Below, in pieces: positions 1-8,182 of a stretch of 64,000 nt of DNA. The notes beneath the pieces were generated by a model. It made no database searches and was not told the origin of the DNA. It worked only from the letters and a program-made list of their open reading frames with translations. The position numbers and the translations under genes are program-made. The stretch comes from Candidatus Nitrosopelagicus brevis (GTDB lineage Archaea; Thermoproteota; Nitrososphaeria; Nitrososphaerales; Nitrosopumilaceae). The stretch covers positions 715,107 through 779,106 of the forward strand of contig NZ_CP007026.1 of assembly GCF_000812185.1 (NCBI RefSeq), given 5' to 3'. Position 1 is the stretch's first letter, and each line of letters opens with the position of its first letter.

Positions 1-493
1 TATCAGGAATATCAATTCTGTCAGCACCTGCATTGGCAACAGCACCAAAAACTTTTTTCAAGAATTCACGATCAGTTCTGGTTGCATCTTCTGCAGAAAA
101 TTCTACTTGTAATCCACGTGATTTACCATATTCAACAGCCTCAATTGCTTTTTCTAATGCTTCATCACGAGTCATTTTTAATTTATGTTCTAAATGAATA
201 TCAGATGTTGCGATGAATGTGTGAATGTAATTTAATCCACAGTCTACTGCAGCATCAATGTCTTTTTTGTTAGTTCTTGCTAATCCACATAATTCTGCTT
301 TTAATCCCTCTCCAACAATTAATTTTACACCTTCTTTTTCTCCATCAGATATTACAGGAAAACCTGTTTCAATTGCATCAACACCTAACTGATCAAGTTT
401 TTTTGCAATGTTTAATTTTTTTTCAGGAGATAATGAAACACCAGGAGATTGTTCACCGTCACGTAAGGTAGTATCAAAAATTCTAATGTTCAT
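1..493 (-). CDS. leuA: 2-isopropylmalate synthase / citramalate synthase family, N-terminal part (gene runs off the left edge)
   Basis: This is an alpha-IPM synthase/homocitrate synthase-type TIM barrel that condenses acetyl-CoA with a 2-oxoacid, the first committed step to leucine (or isoleucine through citramalate). The N-terminus carries the family signature DTTLRDGEQSPG at residues 7-18, with the metal-binding Asp and catalytic Arg, and further along HTFIATSDIH and VEFSAEDATRTD are barrel strands of the family. The start ATG (491-493) lies inside the end of ilvN, overlapping it by 11 nt, so ilvB-ilvN-leuA read as one minus-strand operon for branched-chain amino acids. Only about 164 codons are present. 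LeuA and CimA cannot be separated without the C-terminal regulatory domain, which is outside the window. Confidence 0.88.
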   Translation of the reverse strand, partial: MNIRIFDTTLRDGEQSPGVSLSPEKKLNIAKKLDQLGVDAIETGFPVISDGEKEGVKLIVGEGLKAELCGLARTNKKDIDAAVDCGLNYIHTFIATSDIHLEHKLKMTRDEALEKAIEAVEYGKSRGLQVEFSAEDATRTDREFLKKVFGAVANAGADRIDIPD

Positions 494-974
494 GTTCTTC
501 ACGTTCCAATGCAGTAATTCCTGTTCGTGCCATTTCTTTTATACCAAATTTCTTTGCTAATTCTTCAAAGGCAGATATTTGGTGAGGAGTAGCAGTCATC
601 TCAACAATAATTGATTCTTTTTTTGCATCATGAGTTTTGGCAGAGTATGCACTAGCTAATTTGTTAATTTCCATGCTATCTTCTGGTTTGCTTACTTTAA
701 TCTTAAACATTACCAACTCTCTATATACTGAATTATTAACATCTAACCTACGAACCTCAATTGTGTCAATCATTTTGTCAAGTTGTTTGACAATTTGGGT
801 AATTTGCTTCTCATCGCCAATTGTAGTAATTGTCATTCGAGAATATTTTTTGTCTTCAGTGACACCTACAGAAATACTATCGATGTTAAAGTTACGTGAT
901 CTAAAAAGATGTGTAACCTTAAACAAGATTCCTGGTTTATTTTCCACTTTGATTGATAAAATTGCCCAAACCAT
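483..974 (-). CDS. ilvN: Acetolactate synthase small (regulatory) subunit
   Basis: The 163-residue protein begins with an ACT domain (about residues 3-75) bearing the typical start NKPGILFKVTHLFRSRNFN, and then has the second ACT-like domain of IlvN/IlvH. It binds the catalytic subunit and confers feedback control by valine. Length matches the family. It starts 9 nt after the ilvB stop and overlaps leuA by 11 nt, so it is translated within the same transcript. Nothing unusual is seen. Confidence 0.95.
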   Translation of the reverse strand: MVWAILSIKVENKPGILFKVTHLFRSRNFNIDSISVGVTEDKKYSRMTITTIGDEKQITQIVKQLDKMIDTIEVRRLDVNNSVYRELVMFKIKVSKPEDSMEINKLASAYSAKTHDAKKESIIVEMTATPHQISAFEELAKKFGIKEMARTGITALEREEHEH

Positions 975-983
975 TTTGCATCA

Positions 984-2675
984 CTATGAAGGTAAGATCA
1001 TGTCCTTTAATCCAGTTCCAGGTGCAACAAATGGTAAAACGTCTTCTTCAGGATCAATTGGAATATCAATTACAGTTGCAACATCACTGTTTAATCCATC
1101 TTTGATTGCCTTTTCAAGTTCATCCATAGATTGTGCACGAATTCCTTGTGCGCCATATGACTCAGCTAATTTAACATAATCAGGACATTTCTTAAGGTCG
1201 ACACCAACCATTCGACGGTCATAGAAAGTTCTCTGCCATTGTGCAACCATTCCTAAAGAATAATTATTTATCAAAAAGACAATTACAGGTAAATCTTCTA
1301 AAACTGCAGTTGCAAGTGAATGTTCTGTCATATTGAAGCTACCATCACCTGCAATGTCAACTACAGGTACATCAGGACGTGCAGTTTTTGCACCAATAGC
1401 AGCAGGAAATCCCCAACCCATAGTACCCAAACCAGTAGAACTGAAGAAAGTACCAGGATGTATTGCATCAAAAAATAATGATGCCCACATTTGGTGTTGT
1501 CCGACTTCAGTTGTAACGATAGATTCCTTTGGGAGTAATTCTCTTAATTTTCTAAGAATTTTAGCTGCTCCCATTTCTCCAGGATGTATTTTTAAATTTT
1601 CACGCCAGTATTGTTTTGTCTCTTTAACATGTTTTAACCAAGGATTGTCATCAGAAGCTCTAACTGCTTTATCCATCAATAATTTTCCAAATATTCTCAA
1701 CGATGTACGAACATCACCTACAACAGCTACAGATGTTGTTTGATTCTTTCCAATTTCTGCAGGATCAACATCCATATGAATAATCTTTAAGTTCTTTTCA
1801 AATTCCTCAAATGTACCTACAGAACGGTCTGAGAATCTTGTACCAATTGCCAACACACAGTCAGCTTCGGTCATTAATTTATTGGCCTCAGCATGTCCAT
1901 GCATTCCAATTGGACCTAATGATAAAGGATGATTTTCAGGAAATGCACCTTTACCTTTGAAAGTGGTTACCACAGGAATCATTAGTAATTCAGCGATTGA
2001 TTGTAATTCTGCAAATGCAGATGAGATGATAACACCACCGCCAGCAAGAATTATTGGTTTTTTTGCAGACAATAGTAATTCCACTGCACGTCCAGTATTT
2101 TGCATGTCAGGATCAGTCCATGGATGATATCCTGGAACTCGAACTTCATCTGGGAATGGAATGTTACCTTCATTTTGTTGAACATCTTTAGGAATATCTA
2201 ACAAAACAGGTCCAGGTCTTCCTGTTTCAGCAATGTAAAATCCTTGTTTAACCATAGTTGGAATTTCTTCAGGAGTTCTAGGTTGATATGAATATTTCAA
2301 AGCAGGATTTGCCATTCCGATTATATCACTTTCTTGAAATGCGTCTTTTCCAATCATTGCAACAGGTACCTGTCCAGTAACTGCAACCATTGGTGCAGAA
2401 TCTGCTTGAGCAGTTGCAATTCCAGTTAACAAATTTGTTGCACCAGGACCAGAAGTTGCAAAACATACGCCAGGTTTTCGACTAACTCTACCAAAACCAT
2501 CTGCCATATGTGCAGCAGATTGTTCATGTCTTACCAAAATATGACGAATGTTACTTTTACCTAACTCGTCATACATTGGAAGGTTCGCACCTCCCGGTAA
2601 ACCGAAGACCTCCTTTACTCCTTCTTTTTCCAATGCTTTCATTAGCGCAGTAGCGCCGATCATAGTTTCATTCAT
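984..2675 (-). CDS. ilvB: Acetolactate synthase large (catalytic) subunit
   Basis: This is a 563-residue thiamine-diphosphate enzyme that joins two pyruvates to acetolactate (or pyruvate and 2-oxobutyrate), the first step of valine, leucine and isoleucine synthesis. The N-terminal pyrimidine-binding domain shows the catalytic Glu in VRHEQSAAHMADGFGR. The C-terminal domain shows the ThDP motif that opens with GDGSFNMTEHSL and closes with the double Asn of INNYSLG. It is the first gene of the ilvB-ilvN-leuA run. An A/T-rich TATA-like box (2701-2708) lies about 30 nt upstream of the ATG, suggesting a leaderless or nearly leaderless mRNA. Confidence 0.96.
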   Translation of the reverse strand: MNETMIGATALMKALEKEGVKEVFGLPGGANLPMYDELGKSNIRHILVRHEQSAAHMADGFGRVSRKPGVCFATSGPGATNLLTGIATAQADSAPMVAVTGQVPVAMIGKDAFQESDIIGMANPALKYSYQPRTPEEIPTMVKQGFYIAETGRPGPVLLDIPKDVQQNEGNIPFPDEVRVPGYHPWTDPDMQNTGRAVELLLSAKKPIILAGGGVIISSAFAELQSIAELLMIPVVTTFKGKGAFPENHPLSLGPIGMHGHAEANKLMTEADCVLAIGTRFSDRSVGTFEEFEKNLKIIHMDVDPAEIGKNQTTSVAVVGDVRTSLRIFGKLLMDKAVRASDDNPWLKHVKETKQYWRENLKIHPGEMGAAKILRKLRELLPKESIVTTEVGQHQMWASLFFDAIHPGTFFSSTGLGTMGWGFPAAIGAKTARPDVPVVDIAGDGSFNMTEHSLATAVLEDLPVIVFLINNYSLGMVAQWQRTFYDRRMVGVDLKKCPDYVKLAESYGAQGIRAQSMDELEKAIKDGLNSDVATVIDIPIDPEEDVLPFVAPGTGLKDMILPS

Positions 2676-2848
2676 TTTATTATTATCATCAATATTCCTA
2701 ATTTAAATCGGTAAATTGGCTGTTGTTTACAGCAGCAGGTCAACTAGCAGTGACATACCAAAAGTGCTAATTGTTGCTTCATGTTTCAATGTAAACTCAA
2801 AAACAGGGGATGCACCTATAAAGATTCCTTTTTGAGAAATTATGTAAT

Positions 2849-3253
2849 ATGTCTGACCAAGAAGAAATTATAAAAATTATAGAAACATTTTTTGAAATTG
2901 GAAAATCAAAGAAATTAGAAATTTTAAAAGATATTCAAATTAATGATTCTGCATTTTCTAGTTTTAGTGATGTTCCACCATATGATCTAAAAGATTACGC
3001 CACTACAATTGCATTAGAAGAATTACGATTTGTTAGTATTTCAGATTATGATTACAAAATAAATAATGTGAAAGTAAGTATTTTTGGTGAAACTGCAGTA
3101 GTAGCTCTAGAATTAGTTCAAAAAGGAATGCTTGTAGACAATAAAGCCTTCACAGGTGAGCATATCACAATTGGAGGAAGAGCAACATTTGTGTTGATAA
3201 GACAACCTACGTGGAAAATTATCCACATTCATTTATCTAAATCAGAAAACTAA
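2849..3253 (+). CDS. NTF2-like (SnoaL-type) small protein, function unknown
   Basis: The 134-residue protein has the pattern of the NTF2-like cone fold: an N-terminal helix pair (residues 1-25), a variable middle, and a run of strands ending in a Trp-containing terminal strand (PTWKIIHIHLS). Related domains are used as small-ligand binders or unassigned enzymes, so no substrate can be given. A TATA-like box at 2816-2823 lies about 30 nt before the ATG, so it has its own promoter, divergent from ilvB. Its stop overlaps the stop of the convergent aldolase gene by 4 nt. Confidence 0.6.
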   Translation: MSDQEEIIKIIETFFEIGKSKKLEILKDIQINDSAFSSFSDVPPYDLKDYATTIALEELRFVSISDYDYKINNVKVSIFGETAVVALELVQKGMLVDNKAFTGEHITIGGRATFVLIRQPTWKIIHIHLSKSEN

Positions 3254-4173
3254 TTACGTTTTTTTGAGTTTTTATTAAAATTCTTTTTAGGTTTGTTATT
3301 TTGATTTTGGTTAGATTTGTTTTTAGGTTTGTTATTTTGATTTTGGTTAGATTTGTTTTTAGGTTTGTTATTTTGATTTGGGTTAGGTTTACCAGATAAT
3401 TGCTTATACAAAGTGAATGCTTGTTCGGCATTATTACTTCCATGCACAATTGAATGAACAGCTTTAATCATTGCAACAGGATTATCAGATTGCCAAATGT
3501 TACGTCCCATATCTACACCAACGGCTCCAGCCTTTAGTGCATCATATGTTAATTTCAAAGCGTCTTTTTCAGGAATTTTTTTACCACCTGCAATAATTAT
3601 TGGTACAGGGCAAGATTTTACAACTTTTTCAAAGTTTTCGCAAAAGTATGTCTTTACAATATGTGCACCTTGTTCAGCTGCAGTTCTACATGCAAGAGAT
3701 AGATAACGAGCATCTTTTGTTCCAATTTCTTTTCCAACTGCAGTGACAGCTAATACAGGAATTCCATATTCTTCAGCTTCGTTTACAAGTTTTCCAAGGT
3801 TTACAATGGTTTGATATTCATATTTTGAACCAACAAAAACTGACATTGCAACTGCAGACACATTTAATCTGATTGCATCTTTGATGCTAACTGTGATATC
3901 TTCTTGAGATAGATCCTCACCAATTATGCTAGTTCCACCAGAAACACGTAATACAACTGGTACAGGGTAATCAGGATTAACAGAAGTTCTTAATGCTCCA
4001 CGCGTAATCATTAAAGAATCACAATGTTTTGCCAATGGAGCAATTGTTTTTTTCAAATCTTCTAGTTTTTCAGTAGGACCTAGGAAGTAACCATGGTCAA
4101 CTGCAAGCATTAATGCCCTATTATCAGCAGGCGAGATGATTTTTGCAAGTCTATTTTTTAATCCCCAGTCCAT
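3250..4173 (-). CDS. DeoC/LsrF-family class I aldolase-like protein with Asn/Lys/Gln repeat tail
   Basis: Residues 1 to about 265 follow LsrF (3-hydroxy-5-phosphonooxypentane-2,4-dione thiolase) closely from the start MDWGLKNRLAKI, through LAVDHGYFLGPT, to GVDMGRNIWQSDNPVAMIKA. The Lys of VKTYF is at the Schiff-base position. The residue order also resembles archaeal class I fructose-bisphosphate aldolases. I chose ATG 4173 because conservation begins there; an in-frame extension to 4227 would overlap the upstream dehydrogenase gene. The last 40 residues are a hydrophilic N/K/Q/P tail made of a 12-residue unit, which the core family lacks. No autoinducer-2 genes are nearby, so the LsrF reaction is unlikely to be the physiological role. 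It probably shares a transcript with the upstream dehydrogenase. Confidence 0.75.
   Translation of the reverse strand: MDWGLKNRLAKIISPADNRALMLAVDHGYFLGPTEKLEDLKKTIAPLAKHCDSLMITRGALRTSVNPDYPVPVVLRVSGGTSIIGEDLSQEDITVSIKDAIRLNVSAVAMSVFVGSKYEYQTIVNLGKLVNEAEEYGIPVLAVTAVGKEIGTKDARYLSLACRTAAEQGAHIVKTYFCENFEKVVKSCPVPIIIAGGKKIPEKDALKLTYDALKAGAVGVDMGRNIWQSDNPVAMIKAVHSIVHGSNNAEQAFTLYKQLSGKPNPNQNNKPKNKSNQNQNNKPKNKSNQNQNNKPKKNFNKNSKKRN
3284..3391 (-). repeat. Three tandem 36-bp units encoding the aldolase tail
   Basis: Units start at 3284, 3320 and 3356. The first two are identical across 36 bp and the third diverges at its far end. Each encodes the 12-residue unit KPKNKSNQNQNN. The period is a multiple of three, so copy-number change would keep the frame. 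Confidence 0.9.
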
Positions 4174-4216
4174 TTTCTTATTTTTTTGAAAAAAAATTAC
4201 CTTTCTTAAGCCTTTG

Positions 4217-5245
4217 CTAATTTTCAATAATTATCTTCATGGCGCTGTCACCGGTTTTAGCATGCTCAAATGCCTTTTGTGAGTCATCAAGTGAATATTT
4301 GTGTGTGACAAGTGATTTTACATCTACATTTCCAGAGGAAATTAATTCTAATGCTTTTTTTGTATCCATGTCCGATGCAGCATATGTAGTGACAATGCTA
4401 ATTTCTTTAGAATAAACCACGCTCATGTCAATTTCAGTTGTTGCACCTTTACTAGGTACACCAAACATTACAACAGTTCCACCTTTTCTTACAAGTTTTA
4501 TTGCATCTTGAAAAGCATGTAAGCTACTTGTAGCTACAATTGCAACATCAACTCCAATAGTAGTATCATCAGTAACTTTTTGTACTAAATTTGGATCGTC
4601 AGAACGGATAGTTATAACATCGAATTTTTTTACAAAATCTAATCTGAAATCATTTAAATCCATACAAAATATTTTTGAGAATCCAAAATATTTTGCGAGT
4701 AAAACATGCATCATACCAGTTGGGCCAACACCTAAAATTGCAACAGTATCATTTTTCTGATATTTGAATTTAGACCATGCGCGTACACAACATGCAAGAG
4801 GTTCAATTAGCGCAGCTTCTTGATATGAAACATTATCAGGTAGTTTTAGAACACCGCCATGAAGTACATTCCATTCAGGTACAACATAATTGTCAGCTAA
4901 TCCACAAGGATTGAGATTTGATTGGTAGTATTGTTTACACATAGTTTCATTTCCATGACTACATTCATGGCAATCCTTTGAGTAACATGCCACATGATGA
5001 TGTGTAAATACACGGTCGCCTATTTTAAAATCAGAAATTGCATCGCCTATTTTTATTACTTCTCCTGCAGGTTCATGCCCTAATCGCATAGAAGGCTGAC
5101 CATATTTACCAAATACCTTTTCAACATCAGAACCACAAATTCCACAAGATTGCATTTTGATGAGTAATTCATTTGGGGCAACATCAGATATAGTAAAATT
5201 TTCTATCTCGACTTTTGAATTTCCTTTTACAACAGCTGCTTTCAT
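4217..5245 (-). CDS. Zinc-dependent medium-chain alcohol/polyol dehydrogenase
   Basis: This 342-residue protein is a medium-chain dehydrogenase/reductase. Catalytic zinc ligands are in GICGSD and GHEPAGEV. A structural-zinc lobe has four cysteines in CYSKDCHECSHGNETMC. A Rossmann NAD(P) motif (AILGVGPTGMM) begins around residue 170. The family includes threonine, sorbitol and galactitol-phosphate dehydrogenases, and sequence alone does not fix the substrate. It is followed 43 nt downstream by the LsrF-like aldolase, which suggests the pair act on a related sugar or polyol-derived carbonyl compound. Confidence 0.85.
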   Translation of the reverse strand: MKAAVVKGNSKVEIENFTISDVAPNELLIKMQSCGICGSDVEKVFGKYGQPSMRLGHEPAGEVIKIGDAISDFKIGDRVFTHHHVACYSKDCHECSHGNETMCKQYYQSNLNPCGLADNYVVPEWNVLHGGVLKLPDNVSYQEAALIEPLACCVRAWSKFKYQKNDTVAILGVGPTGMMHVLLAKYFGFSKIFCMDLNDFRLDFVKKFDVITIRSDDPNLVQKVTDDTTIGVDVAIVATSSLHAFQDAIKLVRKGGTVVMFGVPSKGATTEIDMSVVYSKEISIVTTYAASDMDTKKALELISSGNVDVKSLVTHKYSLDDSQKAFEHAKTGDSAMKIIIEN

Positions 5246-5270
5246 GATTGATAATGATTTTATTGTATAT

Positions 5271-5567
5271 TTATACGCCTAGGATTTTTTTGAGCATAAC
5301 TCTGTAATCTACCTCAGATTTTTCACTTCCCGATGCAGGAAGAGCAAATACAAGAGGAGTAGATTTTTCTGCGCGTAGTTTTGTTAATTTATCATTAATT
5401 TGTTCAGTTAAATCATCACTTACAAGAACTAGACCTACTTCAGAATCATCATATAGTTTTTTGATTTCTTCAAAAGCATTATCAGATGAATCGACAATTT
5501 TTCCTTGAACGCCGGCAAGTTGGAAACTTGTGACAAATACACGACTTCCAACAGTTACTACCTTCAT
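5271..5567 (-). CDS. atpF: A/V-type ATP synthase subunit F
   Basis: The 98-residue protein matches the small F subunit of archaeal A1Ao ATP synthase in length and pattern. It starts MKVVTVGSRVFVTSFQLAGV and has the later strand VGLVLVSDDL. Subunit F sits in the central stalk and modulates rotation. No other ATPase subunit lies in the window, so this gene stands apart from any main atp operon. A TATA-like stretch lies about 26 nt upstream of the ATG. It could be part of a transcript with the dehydrogenase and aldolase downstream (gap 25 nt). Confidence 0.8.
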   Translation of the reverse strand: MKVVTVGSRVFVTSFQLAGVQGKIVDSSDNAFEEIKKLYDDSEVGLVLVSDDLTEQINDKLTKLRAEKSTPLVFALPASGSEKSEVDYRVMLKKILGV

Positions 5568-5642
5568 TAAATCTGATTTTTAAGACATGCAATTTAACCG
5601 TTTCAAACAATAAATTCAAACATTACTAATTCAAGTAAGAAT

Positions 5643-5837
5643 ATGGATAATCCGGAAGAGATCGACTCAGTATACTGGGATGAAGAGAGTAAATCATGGA
5701 AAACAAAACTGGTCAAAGTAGAAGAATATCATGGATTTACAGAATGTAGGTATTGCCAGAGACCAATGTCACATAACATAAAGACAGAAGGAGAATTCAA
5801 AGTTGTTTATGTTAAATGTGGATGTTCTAGAAGCTAG
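5643..5837 (+). CDS. Small zinc-ribbon-like protein, function unknown
   Basis: This 64-residue acidic protein has a C-terminal treble of cysteines arranged CRYCQRP and KCGCSRS, consistent with one bound zinc. Its N-terminal half is charged and without recognisable domain. It is transcribed divergently from atpF, with an A/T-rich box about 30 nt upstream. Its TAG stop shares the palindrome CTAG with the stop of the convergent membrane protein gene. I do not recognise a function. Confidence 0.6.
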   Translation: MDNPEEIDSVYWDEESKSWKTKLVKVEEYHGFTECRYCQRPMSHNIKTEGEFKVVYVKCGCSRS

Positions 5838-6394
5838 CTGCAATTTTTAATGCAAATGAATGCAATTTCTTGTGTTCCGTCCATACCATGTCTATTTGGA
5901 ACAATACCAACACGATACTGCATTTCTTCATCATATTCAATATCAAATTGTGTTGTCATGGTAACTGCTTTTTGAGGTTCAAGATCTATCAAAGATAATT
6001 CATTATCACCATAACCAACAAAAATTGGACTGAATCGTTTGTTTGAGCCATCATAAAGGTGCAATTGACCTCCAGTAAATCTCACAATATCATTACCTTT
6101 GTTTTCAGCAGTAACTTGTATTTGGAAATATGTGTGAGTAGGTTTTTCATTAGATGCTTCTATCAACCCTCTATCAATTTCAGCTTTTTCAGCTAGTTTG
6201 AATTCTTTAGTTTTTTGGAGAAAATCAAAGTTTGTAACATATTGCACATCAAACATCACATCACCTACTTGAACAGGTTCACCAAAGGAAGAGACCTTGA
6301 CGTCTGTCAGAACTTCATCAGAGTAAAAGAAGAAAGAAACAGCTAATACTGCAAAGATTGCGCCAATGACAATAATTCCACCTACTCTAACCAA
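5834..6394 (-). CDS. Membrane-anchored extracellular protein, DUF4352-like
   Basis: The 186-residue protein has one N-terminal membrane segment (about residues 4-25) and an outside domain with the beta-sandwich pattern of DUF4352-type proteins: FDVQYVTNF, then a stretch about extra terms 'TYFQIQVTAENKGND', then RFTGGQLHLYDGSN. Such immunoglobulin-like domains are found on many archaeal and Gram-positive surface proteins. The C-terminus has two cysteines (FICIKNCS) that could form a disulphide. Its neighbour upstream on the same strand is a plastocyanin-like protein, also surface-exposed. Confidence 0.6.
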   Translation of the reverse strand: MVRVGGIIVIGAIFAVLAVSFFFYSDEVLTDVKVSSFGEPVQVGDVMFDVQYVTNFDFLQKTKEFKLAEKAEIDRGLIEASNEKPTHTYFQIQVTAENKGNDIVRFTGGQLHLYDGSNKRFSPIFVGYGDNELSLIDLEPQKAVTMTTQFDIEYDEEMQYRVGIVPNRHGMDGTQEIAFICIKNCS

Positions 6395-6443
6395 TTTAAT
6401 TTTGTTTCAGATTATTCGAGTATAACTGTTTAATTTTATACAA

Positions 6444-7472
6444 TTATTCAACAATAATTGTGCCTTCCATCCATGGATGAACCATGCAGAAGTATGTGTA
6501 AGTTCCTGCGTCAGCTAATGTAACATCAAAGCTTGCGTTCATCATGATTAATGAAGTATCAAATACTCCGTCAGGACCGTTTGCTGCACTACCACTTGTT
6601 GATGTGTGTGGAGCAGTATCAGTATTTGTGAAAGTTACAGTTCCACCTGCAGAAATTGTTGCAGTGGATGGAGTATAGCATTCAGTAGTTTCACATCCTG
6701 GTGCACCAGAACCTGCTACAGGTTCAACAGTGACAGCCATTGGTGCTTTAGCGGCGGCTGCTGCGGCTGCTGCTGCTTTTTCAGCGGCTGCTTTGTCTGC
6801 TGCTGCTTTTTCAGCGGCTGCTTTTTCAGCGGCTGCTTTTTCAGCGGCTGCTTTGTCTGCTGCGGCTGCTGCTGCTTTGTCTGCTGCTGCTTTTTCAGCG
6901 GCTGCTTTGTCTGCTGCCATCATGGCTTCATGTTCTTTTGAATCTTCAGAGTGACCCATAGAACTCATATCGTGTCCGCCAGATTTGTAGCCTTCACCGT
7001 AAATCATAATTTTTTGAGAGTTTGCCATAAAGTCAATTGTTAATCTTTTTCCTACTTGAGTGAATTCAACTTCTTCACCATCAATTGTTACAAAATATGT
7101 TCCATCATCAAATGGTTTTACTGAGTTATTGTTTACTGTAATTGTAATTTGTCCATCTAATCTTGAATCCATTTCAATTTTTACTGCATTGTGATGTTCA
7201 TCTTGAGAAATAGAATCAACTATACCACCACGAATTGTATATTTCAAATTATCACTAGATGATGTTTGTGGAGCGGCTTGAGGTGTAGGGGTTTGTACAG
7301 GTGCTGCTGCCGGAGCTGGTGGTGGGGAATATGTTTGAGTTGGAGCAGCCATACTTGGTGTTGCAGGTGTTGTATCAACTTGCAATAGACCACCCATTAT
7401 AGCAATCATTGCAGCTGCAAAGGCTATTGAGAAAATCACACCGAATTTATCTGCTGATGTCATATCAGCCAT
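6444..7472 (-). CDS. Membrane-anchored plastocyanin-like blue copper protein with Ala/Lys/Glu linker
   Basis: The order in this 342-residue protein is: N-terminal membrane anchor (about residues 10-30), a Pro/Ala/Gln-rich linker, a small beta domain (about 75-155), a long A/K/E/D repeat (about 175-245), and a C-terminal cupredoxin domain. The cupredoxin keeps all four type-1 copper ligands: His in TDTAPHTST, and Cys, His and Met in YFCMVHPWMEG. It should therefore be an electron carrier on the outer face. Ammonia-oxidising archaea use many such proteins in place of cytochromes. The A/K/E repeat should form a rigid helix or spacer. The cupredoxin call is firm; its redox partner is unknown. Confidence 0.88.
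   Translation of the reverse strand: MADMTSADKFGVIFSIAFAAAMIAIMGGLLQVDTTPATPSMAAPTQTYSPPPAPAAAPVQTPTPQAAPQTSSSDNLKYTIRGGIVDSISQDEHHNAVKIEMDSRLDGQITITVNNNSVKPFDDGTYFVTIDGEEVEFTQVGKRLTIDFMANSQKIMIYGEGYKSGGHDMSSMGHSEDSKEHEAMMAADKAAAEKAAADKAAAAAADKAAAEKAAAEKAAAEKAAADKAAAEKAAAAAAAAAKAPMAVTVEPVAGSGAPGCETTECYTPSTATISAGGTVTFTNTDTAPHTSTSGSAANGPDGVFDTSLIMMNASFDVTLADAGTYTYFCMVHPWMEGTIIVE
6745..6921 (-). repeat. Low-complexity Ala/Lys/Glu/Asp coding repeat
   Basis: The region consists of near-repeats of 12-15 nt encoding AAAEK and AAADK blocks inside the plastocyanin-like gene. It is far more GC-rich than its surroundings. The opposite strand is open in two frames as a result, but those are shadows. Confidence 0.85.
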
Positions 7473-7545
7473 TTTTTTAGGTATTTTAAATATCTAATGC
7501 TTTGATCCGATCTAGATTTATTTGCGGAATTTACTGAATCAGGGT

Positions 7546-7848
7546 ATGGCAGACGTAGATTCAAGTAAAAAGTTCTATCTCTTTCTTCATGGAAGAATGG
7601 ACTTACATGAAAAAATGTTGAATTCATTAGCAAGTAATGGATTTCAAAAAGAAAATGCAGTCATGGGCAATCCAAAACAAGCAGGACAAGTCGGAGACTA
7701 CATGGTACAATTATGGCCACCAGGACCAAACCCAGAAAATATCAAAGTTCAGACAATCACAGCAGTTGAAGAATGTGAACCTGAAGGAATGATTGGTGTT
7801 TGGAAAGGTGTTTCAAAAGAGGATCTTTTTGAAATTAAGCTAGAATAG
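7546..7848 (+). CDS. Conserved hypothetical small protein
   Basis: The 100-residue protein starts MADVDSSKKFYLFLHGRMD. I chose ATG 7546 over an in-frame codon at 7522 because the upstream residues look like non-coding leader. It is soluble, with two predicted alpha/beta units and no cysteine cluster. It is divergent from the plastocyanin gene and ends 1 nt before the stop of the convergent SWIM gene. I do not recognise a function. Confidence 0.55.
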   Translation: MADVDSSKKFYLFLHGRMDLHEKMLNSLASNGFQKENAVMGNPKQAGQVGDYMVQLWPPGPNPENIKVQTITAVEECEPEGMIGVWKGVSKEDLFEIKLE

Positions 7849-7849
7849 A

Positions 7850-8152
7850 TTACAAATCGCTAACAATTCCAGAAATGAATGATTCGTATTCATCATCCAT
7901 GAATTCGATAATTTCAAATTTATTTTCTTTTTTTGCTTTTAAAATTGAATCCAAATGATAACAAGGACTTTTATTTTTTATCATGCCAAAGTAATAGCCT
8001 GAACAAGAACAAAATTTTGAATCAGGATCAATCCAATGTTCTTTTGCTTTGCCAACAATAGTCCAAATTTCTCTTTTACTTGGATTAAACCGATGTAACT
8101 TTACACGTCTTTGGTCTACAACGGAGTTAATTTTTTCTTGTTTTGTAGACAT
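7850..8152 (-). CDS. SWIM zinc-finger protein
   Basis: The 100-residue protein contains a SWIM-type zinc motif: Cys-x-Cys in FCSCSGYYFG, followed 14 residues later by Cys-x-His in PCYHL. SWIM domains bind zinc and contact DNA or protein, in archaea often as small stand-alone proteins. A TATA-like box (RC of bases near 8176-8182) lies about 26 nt upstream, shared in a short divergent promoter region with the phosphoesterase gene. Its partner is unknown. Confidence 0.7.
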   Translation of the reverse strand: MSTKQEKINSVVDQRRVKLHRFNPSKREIWTIVGKAKEHWIDPDSKFCSCSGYYFGMIKNKSPCYHLDSILKAKKENKFEIIEFMDDEYESFISGIVSDL

Positions 8153-8182
8153 AAGGAATTAATCTAAGACAAGCGTATAATC

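Noticed and set aside
637..1179. 180-codon plus-strand frame across ilvN and ilvB
   Set aside because: It lies entirely opposite two well-supported genes and has no domain.
3284..3391. CRISPR-like or intergenic tandem repeat
   Set aside because: The 36-bp units are contiguous with no spacers and keep the frame of the aldolase gene.
6606..6954. Long plus-strand frames rich in Cys, Ser and Ala
   Set aside because: They are the complementary reading of the Ala/Lys/Glu repeat in the plastocyanin-like gene and have no promoter or start context.
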